A stretch of DNA of 42,896 nucleotides from Mycobacterium sp. 1423905.2 (GCF_001673155.1 NZ_LZLE01000118.1:1-42896); one strand, 5' to 3'. Positions 1-7,865 are shown, counted from the stretch's first letter. Numbers and translations: made by a program. The notes: a model not told the origin generated them from the sequence alone.

Positions 1-232
1 GAAAGCGCTACCTGGAACGCTTCGAGGACCGGGTGGTCATGGTCTCGCTGACGCTGGCCGCCGGCGACACCGCGCTGGCCGAGAAGTTGGTCGACGAGAT
101 CATCGACGGCCGGTTCCAGCCGGCTACGCCCACGTTCCTGAATTCGGGTAAGAAGCAGCGCGGTGTCGCCGGCGGCCAGCGTCAGCGAGACCATGACCAC
201 CCGGTCCTCGAAGCGTTCCAGGTAGCGCTTTC
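1..232. repeat. Perfect 77-bp inverted repeat (fold-back junction) in nrdE
   Basis: Bases 1-77 are the exact reverse complement of bases 156-232, with a 78-base spacer. Both arms encode the same NrdE segment ([15 protein letters not shown] and following residues), once on each strand. The spacer carries the next NrdE residues on the plus strand only. The crossover lies at 156-165, a 10-base segment that fits both partners. No mismatch separates the arms, as expected of a very recent rearrangement or a library/assembly chimera rather than an old duplication. Confidence 0.9.
3..165 (+). pseudogene. nrdE: nrdE internal fragment, inverted copy
   Basis: From base 3 the plus strand reads NrdE residues [11 protein letters not shown]...[11 protein letters not shown], a conserved stretch near the start of the ribonucleotide reductase large subunit. 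Past about base 165 the frame leaves NrdE because the sequence turns into the opposite strand. There is no native start, ribosome-binding site or upstream part of the gene in this orientation. It therefore looks like the folded-back copy of the minus-strand gene beside it. If the window begins at a contig end, this is likely an artefact; otherwise it is one breakpoint of an inversion. Confidence 0.75.
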
Positions 233-611
233 CGTCGAAGGTCTTCAGCGTGTAGGAGGTGTAGTACTTGAACGCGCCCAGGAAGGTCGGGAAGCGGAAC
301 TTCTTGGCGTAGGCGCGATCCAGCAGCGTCTTGACGAAGTTGCGCGAGTACTGGTCGAGAACTTCACGCTCGTAATAGTTTTCCCGGATCAGGTAGTCGA
401 GCTTCTCGTCCTGATTGTGGAAGAAGACGGTGTTCTGGTTGACATGCTGCAGGAAGTACTGCCGTGCCGCGAGCACGTCCTTGTCGAACTGAATCTTGCC
501 GTCGGCGTCGTACAGATTCAGCATCGCGTTCAGCGCGTGATAGTCGGTCTCCCCCGGTAGCGCGTGCGCGCCGGTGGTTACAGGCTCTGCAGCTGTGACG
601 GTTGGTGGCAC
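156..611 (-). CDS. nrdE: Ribonucleoside-diphosphate reductase class Ib, large subunit NrdE (N-terminal part only)
   Basis: The large subunit of the class Ib ribonucleotide reductase reduces ribonucleoside diphosphates to deoxyribonucleotides, using NrdF as radical subunit and NrdH as electron donor. The first 152 residues are present, starting [10 protein letters not shown] at a GTG at 611 and running through [15 protein letters not shown] and [11 protein letters not shown] to [10 protein letters not shown]. The GTG lies inside the 3' end of nrdI (34-base overlap), which implies coupled translation. At 156 the frame runs into the inverted junction and the conserved sequence stops, so the gene as it stands here is broken. 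The full-length family protein has about 700 residues. Confidence 0.85.
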
Positions 612-1090
612 GTCTGTTCCTTCCAGAATTGGGCGAGACCTGTGCGGACGGCGTCGACGTCGTCCGGGGTGCCCATGAGTTCGAAGCGGTAAAGGTAGGG
701 AACGCCACACTTGCGGGAGACCACGTTGCCCGCATAGGCGAATTCGGCACCGAAGTTGTTGTTACCCGCGGCGATGACGCCGCGGATCAGGGATCGGTTG
801 TGTTCGTTGTTCAAGAATGCGATGACCTGTTTGGGAACGTAGCCACCGTGGTTGAGGTCGGGTGTGGCATGGCCGCCGCCGTAGGTGGGGAGCACCAGAA
901 CATACGGTTCGTCCACCTCGATTCGGCCATGCAGCGGTATCCGCGTGGCGGGAACACCCAGCTTCTGGACGAAGCGGTGAGTGTTCTCCGACACGGACGA
1001 GAAGTACACCAACGGTGATCCAAACCGCGGTGCCGCCGGGCGTAGCGGTTCGTCACTGATCACACCTAGGTTGCGCACCGGAACATCCAT
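578..1090 (-). CDS. nrdI: NrdI flavodoxin-like maturation protein of ribonucleotide reductase
   Basis: NrdI is the small flavodoxin that supplies oxidant to assemble the dimanganese-tyrosyl radical cofactor of NrdF. The 170-residue protein contains the flavodoxin-like opening [18 protein letters not shown] (FMN phosphate loop), LPTYGGG, and the NrdI-specific [18 protein letters not shown] segment. The N-terminus has about 26 residues before the core, somewhat longer than I recall for M. tuberculosis. A strong GGAGGAGG-type ribosome-binding site precedes the ATG at 1090. It sits between nrdH (34-base gap) and nrdE (overlap), the standard nrdHIE operon order. Confidence 0.95.
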   Translation of the reverse strand: MDVPVRNLGVISDEPLRPAAPRFGSPLVYFSSVSENTHRFVQKLGVPATRIPLHGRIEVDEPYVLVLPTYGGGHATPDLNHGGYVPKQVIAFLNNEHNRSLIRGVIAAGNNNFGAEFAYAGNVVSRKCGVPYLYRFELMGTPDDVDAVRTGLAQFWKEQTCHQPSQLQSL

Positions 1091-1124
1091 GGCACCGCAA
1101 CCTCCTCCTTCGCCTTTACCTGCG

Positions 1125-1364
1125 CTAGGCGCTCAGCGCCGAGCCGGCCAGCGCCTTGATGCGATCCGGCCGGAAGCCCGACCAGTGGTCGTCGCCGGCG
1201 ACCACGACGGGCGCCTGCAGGTAACCCAGCGCCATGACGTAGTCGCGCGCTTCGACATCCAGGCTGATGTCGACCTTCTCGTAAGGGATGCCCTGCTTGT
1301 CCAGCGCCTTGTACGTGGCGACGCACTGCACGCAAGCGGGCTTGCTGTAGACGGTGATGCTCAT
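1125..1364 (-). CDS. nrdH: Glutaredoxin-like NrdH redoxin
   Basis: NrdH is a small glutaredoxin-like protein with thioredoxin-like activity that delivers electrons to NrdE and is itself reduced by thioredoxin reductase. The 79-residue product opens [21 protein letters not shown], with the redox CxxC motif CVQC at about residues 11-14. Near the end are [13 protein letters not shown] residues typical of NrdH (WSGFRP). AAAGGAG lies upstream of the ATG. It is the first gene of the minus-strand nrdHIE operon, so the operon promoter should lie in 1365-1780. Confidence 0.97.
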   Translation of the reverse strand: MSITVYSKPACVQCVATYKALDKQGIPYEKVDISLDVEARDYVMALGYLQAPVVVAGDDHWSGFRPDRIKALAGSALSA

Positions 1365-1780
1365 GGGCGTACCGCTCCTTTGCGGGAGTAGGGGGTGACA
1401 CGGACTGGCAACGACTGGGGTGGTACATCTGCGCCATATTCAGCGACCCGACGGCGCCCCAGATTCCCGTTTTGCGACGGCCGAGTCGAGTGACCCGGTG
1501 ATGCCGATTCGGGGAAGTTCATCGAGTCCAGTGGACCAGGCGGGACTCGGCGAACCTGGGATCTGTCGGTGCTCGAAACACTACACCTGGGGGGTGACAA
1601 CGAGAAGGGATACAACATGTTCGGAATAACAATTTTGAAATTCCCTGGTCGTAAGGCTGCGCACCGTGTCGCTTCGGCGTGTCGCAGATCACAACTCAGA
1701 ACCCGGGCGTGCATGCTGATGGGCATATCAGCCGCCACCGACAACAATCGGTCGACGGCGCCACCGGCCTTTCAGCCAGC
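1365..1780. other. Long nrdHIE upstream region, no convincing gene
   Basis: About 400 bases separate nrdH from the hairpin at 1781. I see no recognisable coding sequence. A plus-strand ORF from 1618 has a purine-rich stretch upstream and ends inside the hairpin, but its protein looks like nothing I know. The operon promoter and any NrdR boxes should be here. The nearest NrdR-like sequence is a degenerate CACTACACCTGG around 1580, which I would not call. Confidence 0.4.
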
Positions 1781-1809
1781 AAAGCCGCCAGCGCACCGCT
1801 GGCGGCTTT
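1781..1809 (-). terminator. Strong hairpin terminator after the FMN reductase gene
   Basis: AAAGCCGCCAGCG (1781-1793) pairs perfectly with CGCTGGCGGCTTT (1797-1809) around a 3-base loop. It lies about 50 bases beyond the stop of the minus-strand FMN reductase gene. It has no long U-tract, as is common in mycobacteria, but because the ends are A/T runs it could work in both directions. It separates that gene from nrdHIE. Confidence 0.75.
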
Positions 1810-1857
1810 GACTAGTTGCTTAACGCCGAGTGGGCGCTGAACGGCAAGCGGGTGTGG

Positions 1858-2424
1858 TCAGCCGACCTCCGCGGCCAGCTTGCCCACCACATCGCGGACC
1901 TCGGCGGTCAGTTCGGCATGGTCGGCCGGAGCGCTGCCGCCCAGCGTCTGGAACGGCACGGCCAGCTTGATCGCGTCAACGACGCGCGCGCTGGCGATGC
2001 CGAACGACTTGCGGGTCTCGTCGTGCGCCCACACCCCGCCGTATCGACCGAGCGACCCGCCGATCACGGCCAGCGGCTTTCCCTTGACCGCGCTGTTGCC
2101 GTAAGGGCGCGAGAGCCAGTCGATCGCGTTCTTGATGACCGCCGGGATGGTGCCGTTGTTCTCCGGCGTGACCACTAACACCGCATCGGCCTCAGCCACC
2201 GCATCCCGCAGCGCGCCCACCGCGGCCGGCGGTTGGTCCCGTTCGCCGTTCATTGCGTCGTCGATGTCCTCGTTGTAAAAGGGCAATTCGCCCAACCCTT
2301 CGAAGATGGTGACGGTGACCCCCTCCGGGGCGACTGCCGCCGCCAGTTCGGCGATCTGGCGGTTGATCGACGCAGCTCGCAGGCTGCCTACCAACGCCAA
2401 GACTTTGATATCGGTGGTTGACAC
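1858..2424 (-). CDS. NADPH-dependent FMN reductase family protein (Rv3054c-like)
   Basis: This 188-residue flavoprotein belongs to the NADPH-dependent FMN reductase / quinone reductase family, which reduces flavins, quinones or related electrophiles. Visible motifs are the FMN phosphate-binding loop GSLRAASINRQ near the start, LPFYNEDID, PENNGTIPAVIKNAIDWLSRP (flavodoxin-like quinone reductase signature) and GGSLGRYGG. The GTG at 2424 is chosen over the longer ATG because GAAGGGA lies just upstream and homologues start there. It is divergent from a TetR gene, with a perfect palindrome between them, so it is probably the regulator's target. The substrate cannot be read from the sequence. Confidence 0.9.
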   Translation of the reverse strand: MSTTDIKVLALVGSLRAASINRQIAELAAAVAPEGVTVTIFEGLGELPFYNEDIDDAMNGERDQPPAAVGALRDAVAEADAVLVVTPENNGTIPAVIKNAIDWLSRPYGNSAVKGKPLAVIGGSLGRYGGVWAHDETRKSFGIASARVVDAIKLAVPFQTLGGSAPADHAELTAEVRDVVGKLAAEVG

Positions 2425-2470
2425 GTCTGGATTCCCTTCGGTTGTTGGCCTACATCCTCGCACGAGCTAA

Positions 2471-2486
2471 CCGGACTATAGTCCGG
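2471..2486. promoter_or_regulatory. 16-bp perfect palindrome, candidate TetR operator
   Basis: CCGGACTATAGTCCGG is an uninterrupted palindrome in the divergent region between the FMN reductase gene and the TetR gene. A TetR-family dimer binding here could repress both genes. The assignment rests on position and symmetry. Confidence 0.7.
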
Positions 2487-2502
2487 ATTATTCCAGTCGC
2501 GC

Positions 2503-2508
2503 TAAAGT
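2503..2508 (+). promoter_or_regulatory. Candidate -10 box for a leaderless TetR transcript
   Basis: TAAAGT fits the mycobacterial TANNNT -10 consensus and ends 6 bases before the GTG at 2515. This predicts a transcript that begins at or next to the start codon. There is no Shine-Dalgarno sequence before this GTG, which supports the leaderless reading. Confidence 0.5.
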
Positions 2509-2514
2509 GCAGAA

Positions 2515-3111
2515 GTGAGTAGTGCGGACCGGCTGAGCGAGTTGCCCGTCTCGGCTCCGCAGGAAAGGGGCGACGCGGCGCGCAACCGGGCGTTGCTACT
2601 GGAGGCGGCGCGCCGCCTGGTGGCCGAACGAGGCGCAGATGCGGTCACCATGGATGACGTCGCCGCAGCCGCCGGCGTCGGCAAAGGGACGGTGTTTCGC
2701 CGGTTCGGCAGCCGCGCCGGTTTGATGATGGTGCTGCTCGACGAGGACGAACGTGCCAGCCAGCAGGCCTTTCTCTTCGGGCCGCCGCCGCTGGGTCCGG
2801 ATGCGCCCCCGCTGGATCGGCTACTGGCATTCGGCCGGGAGCGGATCCGTTTCGTCCACGCCCACCACGAGTTGCTCTCCGAGGCTCACCCGCTGACCCG
2901 CAATAGTGCGCCGGTCGCGGTGCACCGCATGCATGTGCGGATGCTGCTCGAGTCGGCGCAGACCACCGGCGACCTGGACACCCAAACCGATGCGCTGTTG
3001 GCCCTGCTCGACGCCGACTACATCGAACATCGGCTGCACCACCACGGGCACACCCTGCAGACGTTGGGTGATGCGTGGGAAAGCGTGGCGCGCAAGCTGT
3101 GTGGGCGGTGA
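2515..3111 (+). CDS. TetR-family transcriptional regulator (Rv3055-like)
   Basis: This 198-residue regulator has an N-terminal TetR DNA-binding domain at about residues 20-70: NRALLLEAARRLVAERG, then the helix-turn-helix VTMDDVAAAAGVGKGTVFRRFGSRAGLM. A helical ligand-binding domain follows. It is transcribed away from the FMN reductase gene, with a 16-bp palindrome between them, so autoregulation plus control of the reductase is the simple model. Its stop overlaps the GTG of dinB (GTGA), so dinB is probably translationally coupled to it. The inducer is unknown. Confidence 0.92.
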   Translation: MSSADRLSELPVSAPQERGDAARNRALLLEAARRLVAERGADAVTMDDVAAAAGVGKGTVFRRFGSRAGLMMVLLDEDERASQQAFLFGPPPLGPDAPPLDRLLAFGRERIRFVHAHHELLSEAHPLTRNSAPVAVHRMHVRMLLESAQTTGDLDTQTDALLALLDADYIEHRLHHHGHTLQTLGDAWESVARKLCGR

Positions 3112-4166
3112 AAGCGTCGGCGATGCCGCGTTGGGTCTTGCATGTCGACCTCGACCAGTTTCTGGCGTCCGTAGAGCTGCGACGGCACCCCGAACTGGTC
3201 GGTCTGCCGGTAATCGTCGGCGGCAGTGGCGATCCGACCGAACCGCGCAAGGTGGTCACCTGCGCCTCGTATGAGGCCCGGGAATTCGGAGTGCGTGCGG
3301 GCATGCCGTTGCGGGCCGCCGCTCGCCGGTGCCCGCCAGAATCGGGGGTCAGGTTCCTGCCTGCCGATCCGGCCGCCTACGACGCGGCCTCCGACGAGGT
3401 GATGGGCTTGTTGCGCGACATCGGCCACCCGGTCGAAGTCTGGGGCTGGGACGAGGCGTATGTGGGACTCACACCCGACGATCCCGTCGACCCCGTCGAG
3501 GTGGCCGAACACATCCGCGCCGAGGTACTTTCGGCCACCGGGCTGTCGTGTTCGATCGGGATCAGCGACAACAAACAGCGCGCCAAAGTCGCCACCGGAT
3601 TCGCCAAACCGGCCGGCATCTTCATGCTCACCGACGCCAATTGGATGGACGTGATGGGCGACCGCCCCGTCGACGCCCTGTGGAGCGTGGGTCCTAAGAC
3701 CGCCAAAAAGCTTGCCACAGTTGGCATTACGACGGTCTGGCAGCTCGCGCACGCCGACGCCGAGTTACTGACCTCGACGTTCGGCCCGCGGACCGGGTTG
3801 TGGCTGTTGTTATTGGCCAAGGGCGGCGGCGATTCGGAGGTCAGCGCCGAGCCGTGGGTTCCACGCTCGCGCAGCCATGTCGTCACCTTCCCGCGCGACC
3901 TCACCGACCGGACCGAAATGAACTCGGCCATTACACGTTTAGCCCATCAGGCGCTCGACGACGTGCTGGCGGAGGAGCGAATCGTCACTCGAGTTGCGGT
4001 GACCGTGCGCACCGCGACGTTCTACACCCGCACCAAGATCCGCAAGTTGGCCGAACCGACGGTGGATCGCGAAGTCATCACCGTTGCGGCGCTAAAGATC
4101 CTGGACTTGTTCGACCTCGACCGCCCCATCCGATTACTCGGGGTGCGCCTGGAGCTCGCGCGGTGA
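3108..4166 (+). CDS. dinB: Y-family DNA polymerase IV (DinB2/DinP type)
   Basis: This translesion polymerase has about 352 residues. The palm carries the first catalytic aspartate in HVDLDQFLASVE and the paired acidic residues in WGWDEAYVGL. The little-finger region PWVPRSRSHVVTFPRDL...VAVTVRTATFYTRTKIRK is typical of the mycobacterial DinB2 group. The residue after the Phe in DLDQFL is leucine; in M. smegmatis DinB2 a leucine at this steric-gate position is known to permit ribonucleotide use. The GTG at 3108 overlaps the TetR stop by 4 bases and matches the length of homologues; ATG 3123 is an alternative. No beta-clamp motif is obvious at the C-terminus. The 3' end overlaps the convergent SDR gene by 33 bases. 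Confidence 0.93.
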   Translation: MKASAMPRWVLHVDLDQFLASVELRRHPELVGLPVIVGGSGDPTEPRKVVTCASYEAREFGVRAGMPLRAAARRCPPESGVRFLPADPAAYDAASDEVMGLLRDIGHPVEVWGWDEAYVGLTPDDPVDPVEVAEHIRAEVLSATGLSCSIGISDNKQRAKVATGFAKPAGIFMLTDANWMDVMGDRPVDALWSVGPKTAKKLATVGITTVWQLAHADAELLTSTFGPRTGLWLLLLAKGGGDSEVSAEPWVPRSRSHVVTFPRDLTDRTEMNSAITRLAHQALDDVLAEERIVTRVAVTVRTATFYTRTKIRKLAEPTVDREVITVAALKILDLFDLDRPIRLLGVRLELAR

Positions 4167-5036
4167 GCGCGTTACCGGGCTGGGCCGCAACGCGCGGGTG
4201 AAGACCACATTCACCTGCCGCATCGCCACGCTATAGGGCCACCACGCCAGTCGTTTGAACGCATACAGCGCCCGGATGTCAGGCGAGGTATAGATCAGAT
4301 ACCGGTTCTTGGCCACTCCGGCCAGGATCTTCTCGGCTGCCTTTTCCGGGGAGACGGCATGGCCGCTGAACCGATCGACCCAGCGGGCCACCTTCGGATC
4401 TTCGCGGTTGACGCCGGCGATCTCGACGGTGTTGACCAACGGAGTCTTGACGGCTCCGGGCACCACCACCGACACCCCAATCCGGTGCCGCGCCAAGTCG
4501 AAGCGCAACACTTCGGATAGTCCGCGCAAGCCGTATTTGCTGGCGCTGTACGCCGCATGCCACGGCAAAGCGACCAGACCGGCCGCCGAAGACACATTGA
4601 CCAGATGTCCGCCGCGACCAGCCGCCACCATCTCGGGAACAAAGTTTTCGATGACGTGGATGGGCCCCATCAGATTGATGGAGATCATCTTGCTCCACTG
4701 CTCATGCGAGAGCCGATCGACGGTCCCCCACGCCGAAACCCCGGCGATGTTGAACACCGCGTCCATGCTCGGGTGCCGGGAGTGGATGTCGGCGGCGAAC
4801 GCCGCCACCTCGCCGTGATCGGATACATCGAGGACCCGGTGCTCGGGCACCTCAGCTCCCAACGCCCGGGCGTCGGCCACGGTCTGCTGCAACCCCTCGT
4901 GGTCGCGGTCGGTCAGATACAGTTCGGCACCTTGCGCGGCGAGGCGCAACGCGGTGGCGCGCCCGATGCCGCTGGCCGCACCCGTGACAAAACACCGCTT
5001 GCCCGCGAAATACCGCTCCGCGTCCCTCTGCGTCAT
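4134..5036 (-). CDS. Short-chain dehydrogenase/reductase (Rv3057c-like)
   Basis: This 300-residue classical SDR oxidoreductase of unknown substrate has the Rossmann motif TGAASGIG near residue 20, the NIAG motif, NVSSAAG with the catalytic serine, and YSASK with the catalytic Tyr and Lys. The C-terminal extension FKRLAWWPYSVAMRQVN is typical of a mycobacterial membrane-associated SDR subgroup. The ATG at 5036 overlaps the stop of the upstream TetR gene (ATGA), so the two form a minus-strand operon. The C-terminus overlaps dinB tail to tail, about a dozen residues longer than I remember for the M. tuberculosis protein. Confidence 0.93.
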   Translation of the reverse strand: MTQRDAERYFAGKRCFVTGAASGIGRATALRLAAQGAELYLTDRDHEGLQQTVADARALGAEVPEHRVLDVSDHGEVAAFAADIHSRHPSMDAVFNIAGVSAWGTVDRLSHEQWSKMISINLMGPIHVIENFVPEMVAAGRGGHLVNVSSAAGLVALPWHAAYSASKYGLRGLSEVLRFDLARHRIGVSVVVPGAVKTPLVNTVEIAGVNREDPKVARWVDRFSGHAVSPEKAAEKILAGVAKNRYLIYTSPDIRALYAFKRLAWWPYSVAMRQVNVVFTRALRPSPVTRSPRELQAHPE

Positions 5037-5710
5037 GGCCGTGACGATACCGGCGGTACCGATCCGCCCCACAGGGCGTTGAGCCACATTTGTTCCAGGA
5101 CCCGCACGCGCCGCTCCGGGTCACGCGGACCTGGATCGTTTCGACCGACGAGCAGCGGATCGCCGGTCAACGTCAGCGCAGTCATACCCGCTAAAGCGCG
5201 GATCAGCGTGGGAAGGTCGGCGCTGATCGGATGTGCCGTGCCGGCCTTCACCTCTGCTTCGACCACGCCCACGATCTGACGCAGCACCACCTCGAATTGC
5301 TTGTCCAACAGGTCGCGTATCTCGATGTCGGTGTGACGAGCGGCATTGCACGCGGTCATGACCGGATCGTTGTGGGCGTAAACCACGGCGGCGCTGCCGA
5401 CCATGCGCTTGGCGAACTGCTCGGGTGACTCACCGGGCTGGCGGGGAGCGAAATATTGGGTGAGTTCTTCGAGTTCCTCGGTGACTTCCGCCAGGATCTG
5501 GGCGAGTACGGAGTACTTGGAGTCGAAATAGAAGTAGAAGCCGGAGCGGGCCACCCCCGCTCTGAGGCTGATCGTGCTGACCGACAGTTCGGAGAAGGGT
5601 CGCTCTTCCAGTAGTTCACGGACCGCCTGCACGATCGCCTGGCGGTGCTTGTCACCCCGGCGCCGCAGAGCAGGCTCGCCCTGGTCCCGGCGTTCGGCGT
5701 GGCTATCCAC
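5033..5710 (-). CDS. TetR-family transcriptional regulator (Rv3058c-like)
   Basis: This 225-residue TetR protein has its DNA-binding domain at about residues 20-65: RQAIVQAVRELLEERPFSELSVSTISLRAGVARSGFYFYFDSKY. The C-terminal half carries TACNAARHTDIEIRDLLDKQF, seen in the EthR-like group. GTG 5710 is the start; the nearby ATG at 5717 is in another frame and soon stops. It is divergent from cyp136 and overlaps the SDR gene by 4 bases, so it likely controls both its own SDR operon and cyp136 through the intergenic inverted repeat. Confidence 0.92.
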   Translation of the reverse strand: MDSHAERRDQGEPALRRRGDKHRQAIVQAVRELLEERPFSELSVSTISLRAGVARSGFYFYFDSKYSVLAQILAEVTEELEELTQYFAPRQPGESPEQFAKRMVGSAAVVYAHNDPVMTACNAARHTDIEIRDLLDKQFEVVLRQIVGVVEAEVKAGTAHPISADLPTLIRALAGMTALTLTGDPLLVGRNDPGPRDPERRVRVLEQMWLNALWGGSVPPVSSRP

Positions 5711-5756
5711 TGTCCATCACTCCATGACCTTTACACCACGCCGCTCGAAAGAAAAC

Positions 5757-5770
5757 TTGACAGGCGTCAA
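5757..5770. promoter_or_regulatory. Inverted repeat TTGAC-N4-GTCAA in the TetR/cyp136 divergent region
   Basis: TTGACAGGCGTCAA has perfect 5-bp arms around AGGC and contains a -35-like TTGACA on the plus strand. It lies 47 bases from the TetR start and 57 bases from the cyp136 start, a suitable place for an operator acting on both genes. Confidence 0.5.
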
Positions 5771-5826
5771 CTTTGTTTTGAAGGATGGTGGAATAGTGAC
5801 GGCTGCCACAGCCGAAGGGAGCGTCA

Positions 5827-7317
5827 ATGGGGACAGGTGCGGCGACAATCAGCACTCCGGCATACCTTCTTGACCAAGCCAGGCGGCGACTCACGCCGTC
5901 GGTCAACAATCTTCCCGGCATGGGCCTTGCCGAGCGCAAGCTGCTGAACACCCAGTTCCCGGAGACGAAACTCGCCGATCCGCCGCCGGGCAGTGGACTC
6001 AAGCCGGTCGTCGGCGACAGAGGACTACCAATCCTCGGGCACATGATCGAGATGCTGCGCGGTGGGCCCGACTACTTGATGTTCCTCTACCAAACCAAGG
6101 GCCCGTTGGTGTTTGGGGATTCACCCGTTCTGCCCTTCGTCGCAGCGCTCGGACCCGACGCCGCCCAGGCCATCTACTCCAACCGCAATAAGGACTACTC
6201 CCAGCAGGGTTGGACACCGGTGATCGGCGCCTTCTTCCACCGCGGTCTGATGTTGCTCGACTTCGAAGAGCACCTCTTCCACCGGCGGATCATGCAGGAG
6301 GCGTTCGTCAGGTCCCGGCTCGCGAGCTATGTCGAGCAGATGGACCACGTCGTGTCACAAGTGATCAGCAGTGACTGGGTCGCGAACGACGCGCGATTCT
6401 TGCTGTACCCGGCAATGAAGGAACTGACCCTCGACATCGCCTCCATGGTGTTCATGGGTCACGAACCTGGCACCGACCGAGATCTGGTGACGAAGGTGAA
6501 CAAGGCGTTCACCATGACCGTGCGCGCCGGCAACGCGGTCATTCGCACCGGCGTGCCGCCGTTCACCTGGTGGCGCGGGCTGAGGGCACGACGACTGCTG
6601 GAGGACTACTTCGCCGAACGAGTCAAAGAGCAGCGCCGCAAAGACGGCGACGACCTGTTGTCGGTGTTGTGCCACACCGAGGACGAGGACGGTAACCGGT
6701 TCTCCGACGAGGACATCGTCAATCACATGATCTTCTTGATGATGGCCGCGCACGACACGTCCACCACGACCGCGACGAACATGGCCTATGAGTTGGCCGC
6801 CCACCCGGAGTGGCAGCAGCGCTGCCGTGACGAGTCCGACCGCTTGGGCGACGGACCGCTCGACATCGAATCGCTGGAAAAGCTGGAGTCGCTCGACCTG
6901 GTGATGAACGAGGCGATTCGCCTGGTGTCACCGGTGCAATGGGCGATGCGGCGGACGGTGCGCGACACCGAGCTGCTCGGCCACTACATTCCCGAGGGCA
7001 CGAACGTGACGGCGTTCCCCGGAGTGAATCATCGGCTGCCCGAGATCTGGACCGATCCCTTGACATTCGACCCGGAACGGTTCACCGAACCGCGGTGCGA
7101 GCACAAGCGGCACCGCTACGCCTGGACTCCGTTCGGCGGCGGTGCCCACAAGTGCATCGGGATGACGTTCGGGCAGCTGGAGATCAAGACGATCATGCAT
7201 CGTCTGTTGCGTCGTTACCGGTTGGAGCTGCCCCGGCCGGGCTACCAGGCCAAGTGGGACTACCGCACGATCCCGATCCCGATGGACGGAATGCCGATTG
7301 TGCTGCGGCCGTTGTGA
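5827..7317 (+). CDS. cyp136: Cytochrome P450 CYP136
   Basis: This 496-residue P450 monooxygenase resembles mycobacterial CYP136. The I-helix oxygen-activation motif is AAHDTSTTT, the K-helix ExxR is within MNEAIRL, and the heme loop is FGGGAHKCIGMTFG with the proximal ligand Cys443. The family substrate is not established; its resemblance to CYP51-type and other lipid P450s makes a sterol, terpenoid or lipid substrate possible. GAAGGGAG lies just before the ATG. A divergent TetR gene and an intergenic inverted repeat suggest TetR control. No ferredoxin gene is adjacent. Confidence 0.95.
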   Translation: MGTGAATISTPAYLLDQARRRLTPSVNNLPGMGLAERKLLNTQFPETKLADPPPGSGLKPVVGDRGLPILGHMIEMLRGGPDYLMFLYQTKGPLVFGDSPVLPFVAALGPDAAQAIYSNRNKDYSQQGWTPVIGAFFHRGLMLLDFEEHLFHRRIMQEAFVRSRLASYVEQMDHVVSQVISSDWVANDARFLLYPAMKELTLDIASMVFMGHEPGTDRDLVTKVNKAFTMTVRAGNAVIRTGVPPFTWWRGLRARRLLEDYFAERVKEQRRKDGDDLLSVLCHTEDEDGNRFSDEDIVNHMIFLMMAAHDTSTTTATNMAYELAAHPEWQQRCRDESDRLGDGPLDIESLEKLESLDLVMNEAIRLVSPVQWAMRRTVRDTELLGHYIPEGTNVTAFPGVNHRLPEIWTDPLTFDPERFTEPRCEHKRHRYAWTPFGGGAHKCIGMTFGQLEIKTIMHRLLRRYRLELPRPGYQAKWDYRTIPIPMDGMPIVLRPL

Positions 7318-7328
7318 ATTGACCGTAT

Positions 7329-7865
7329 CTACGCCGTCAGCCGGTTGGCGCAAGCGATGAGCGCGCGCAGCGCGGACTGAGTACGATCCGCCGACATGCC
7401 CAGCCCCCACTCGGCGCGGGCGCCATTGCTGCCATAGACGAAGGCGGCAGTGTCGCAGGCTGTGTCGAATTGGTGGAAGCGCAGTATCTCCACCGTGATT
7501 CCGCGACCATGCAACATTGCGGTGAGCGCCGCGACCGGTCCGCTCGCCGACGCGGTCGCGGCAGTGATGCTGTCGCCGATGGCGACCATGGCCCGATAGT
7601 TGCGCGGCTGCGGCCCCAGTCGGCCGGCGGGCCGCTCGGGATCAATACACGCCCACTGTCCTAGTCGCAGTGGCCCGGTGGTGGGCGCGAAGGTGGCCAC
7701 GAAAGATTCCCAGGAGATCGCTTCGGCCTGCTCGCGAAGTCCGCGAGGCAGGGCCACACCGAATTGGCGGACGAACGAGCTGGCGGCGCTGCGCCGAGCG
7801 GATGGGCCCGCGAGAGCGTCGCTGGCGGAAGCATTCTCGACGGAATCGAGATAGGAAATTGTCAT
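7329..7865 (-). CDS. Stand-alone LeuA-type regulatory (allosteric dimerisation) domain protein
   Basis: This 178-residue protein aligns by eye with the C-terminal leucine-sensing region of 2-isopropylmalate synthase, not with its TIM-barrel catalytic domain. WESFVATFAP matches the linker helix region, YRAMVAIGDSITAATASASGPVAAL matches the strand that ends in the GNGP motif, and EWGLGMSADRTQSALRALIACANR matches the WGVGI...ASLRAVVSAVNR ending. No HxH metal site or other catalytic residue is present. It might modulate LeuA by forming mixed dimers or by binding leucine. The ATG at 7865 is preceded by AGAGAAG and by an unusual structured leader. The gene is convergent with cyp136. Confidence 0.75.
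   Translation of the reverse strand: MTISYLDSVENASASDALAGPSARRSAASSFVRQFGVALPRGLREQAEAISWESFVATFAPTTGPLRLGQWACIDPERPAGRLGPQPRNYRAMVAIGDSITAATASASGPVAALTAMLHGRGITVEILRFHQFDTACDTAAFVYGSNGARAEWGLGMSADRTQSALRALIACANRLTA

Noticed and set aside
33..560. 175-codon plus-strand ORF at the window start
   Set aside because: Only its first part is NrdE. After the inverted junction it reads the antisense strand of nrdE, so it is an artefact of the fold-back.
1365..1640. NrdR boxes upstream of nrdH
   Set aside because: Only a degenerate CACTACACCTGG-like segment was found, far from the usual ACACNATATNNTGTGT pattern.
1618..1811. Plus-strand ORF of 64 codons with AGAAGG upstream
   Set aside because: The Arg/Ala-rich product looks random, it ends inside the 1781-1809 hairpin, and no family is recognisable. 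Kept only as a note.
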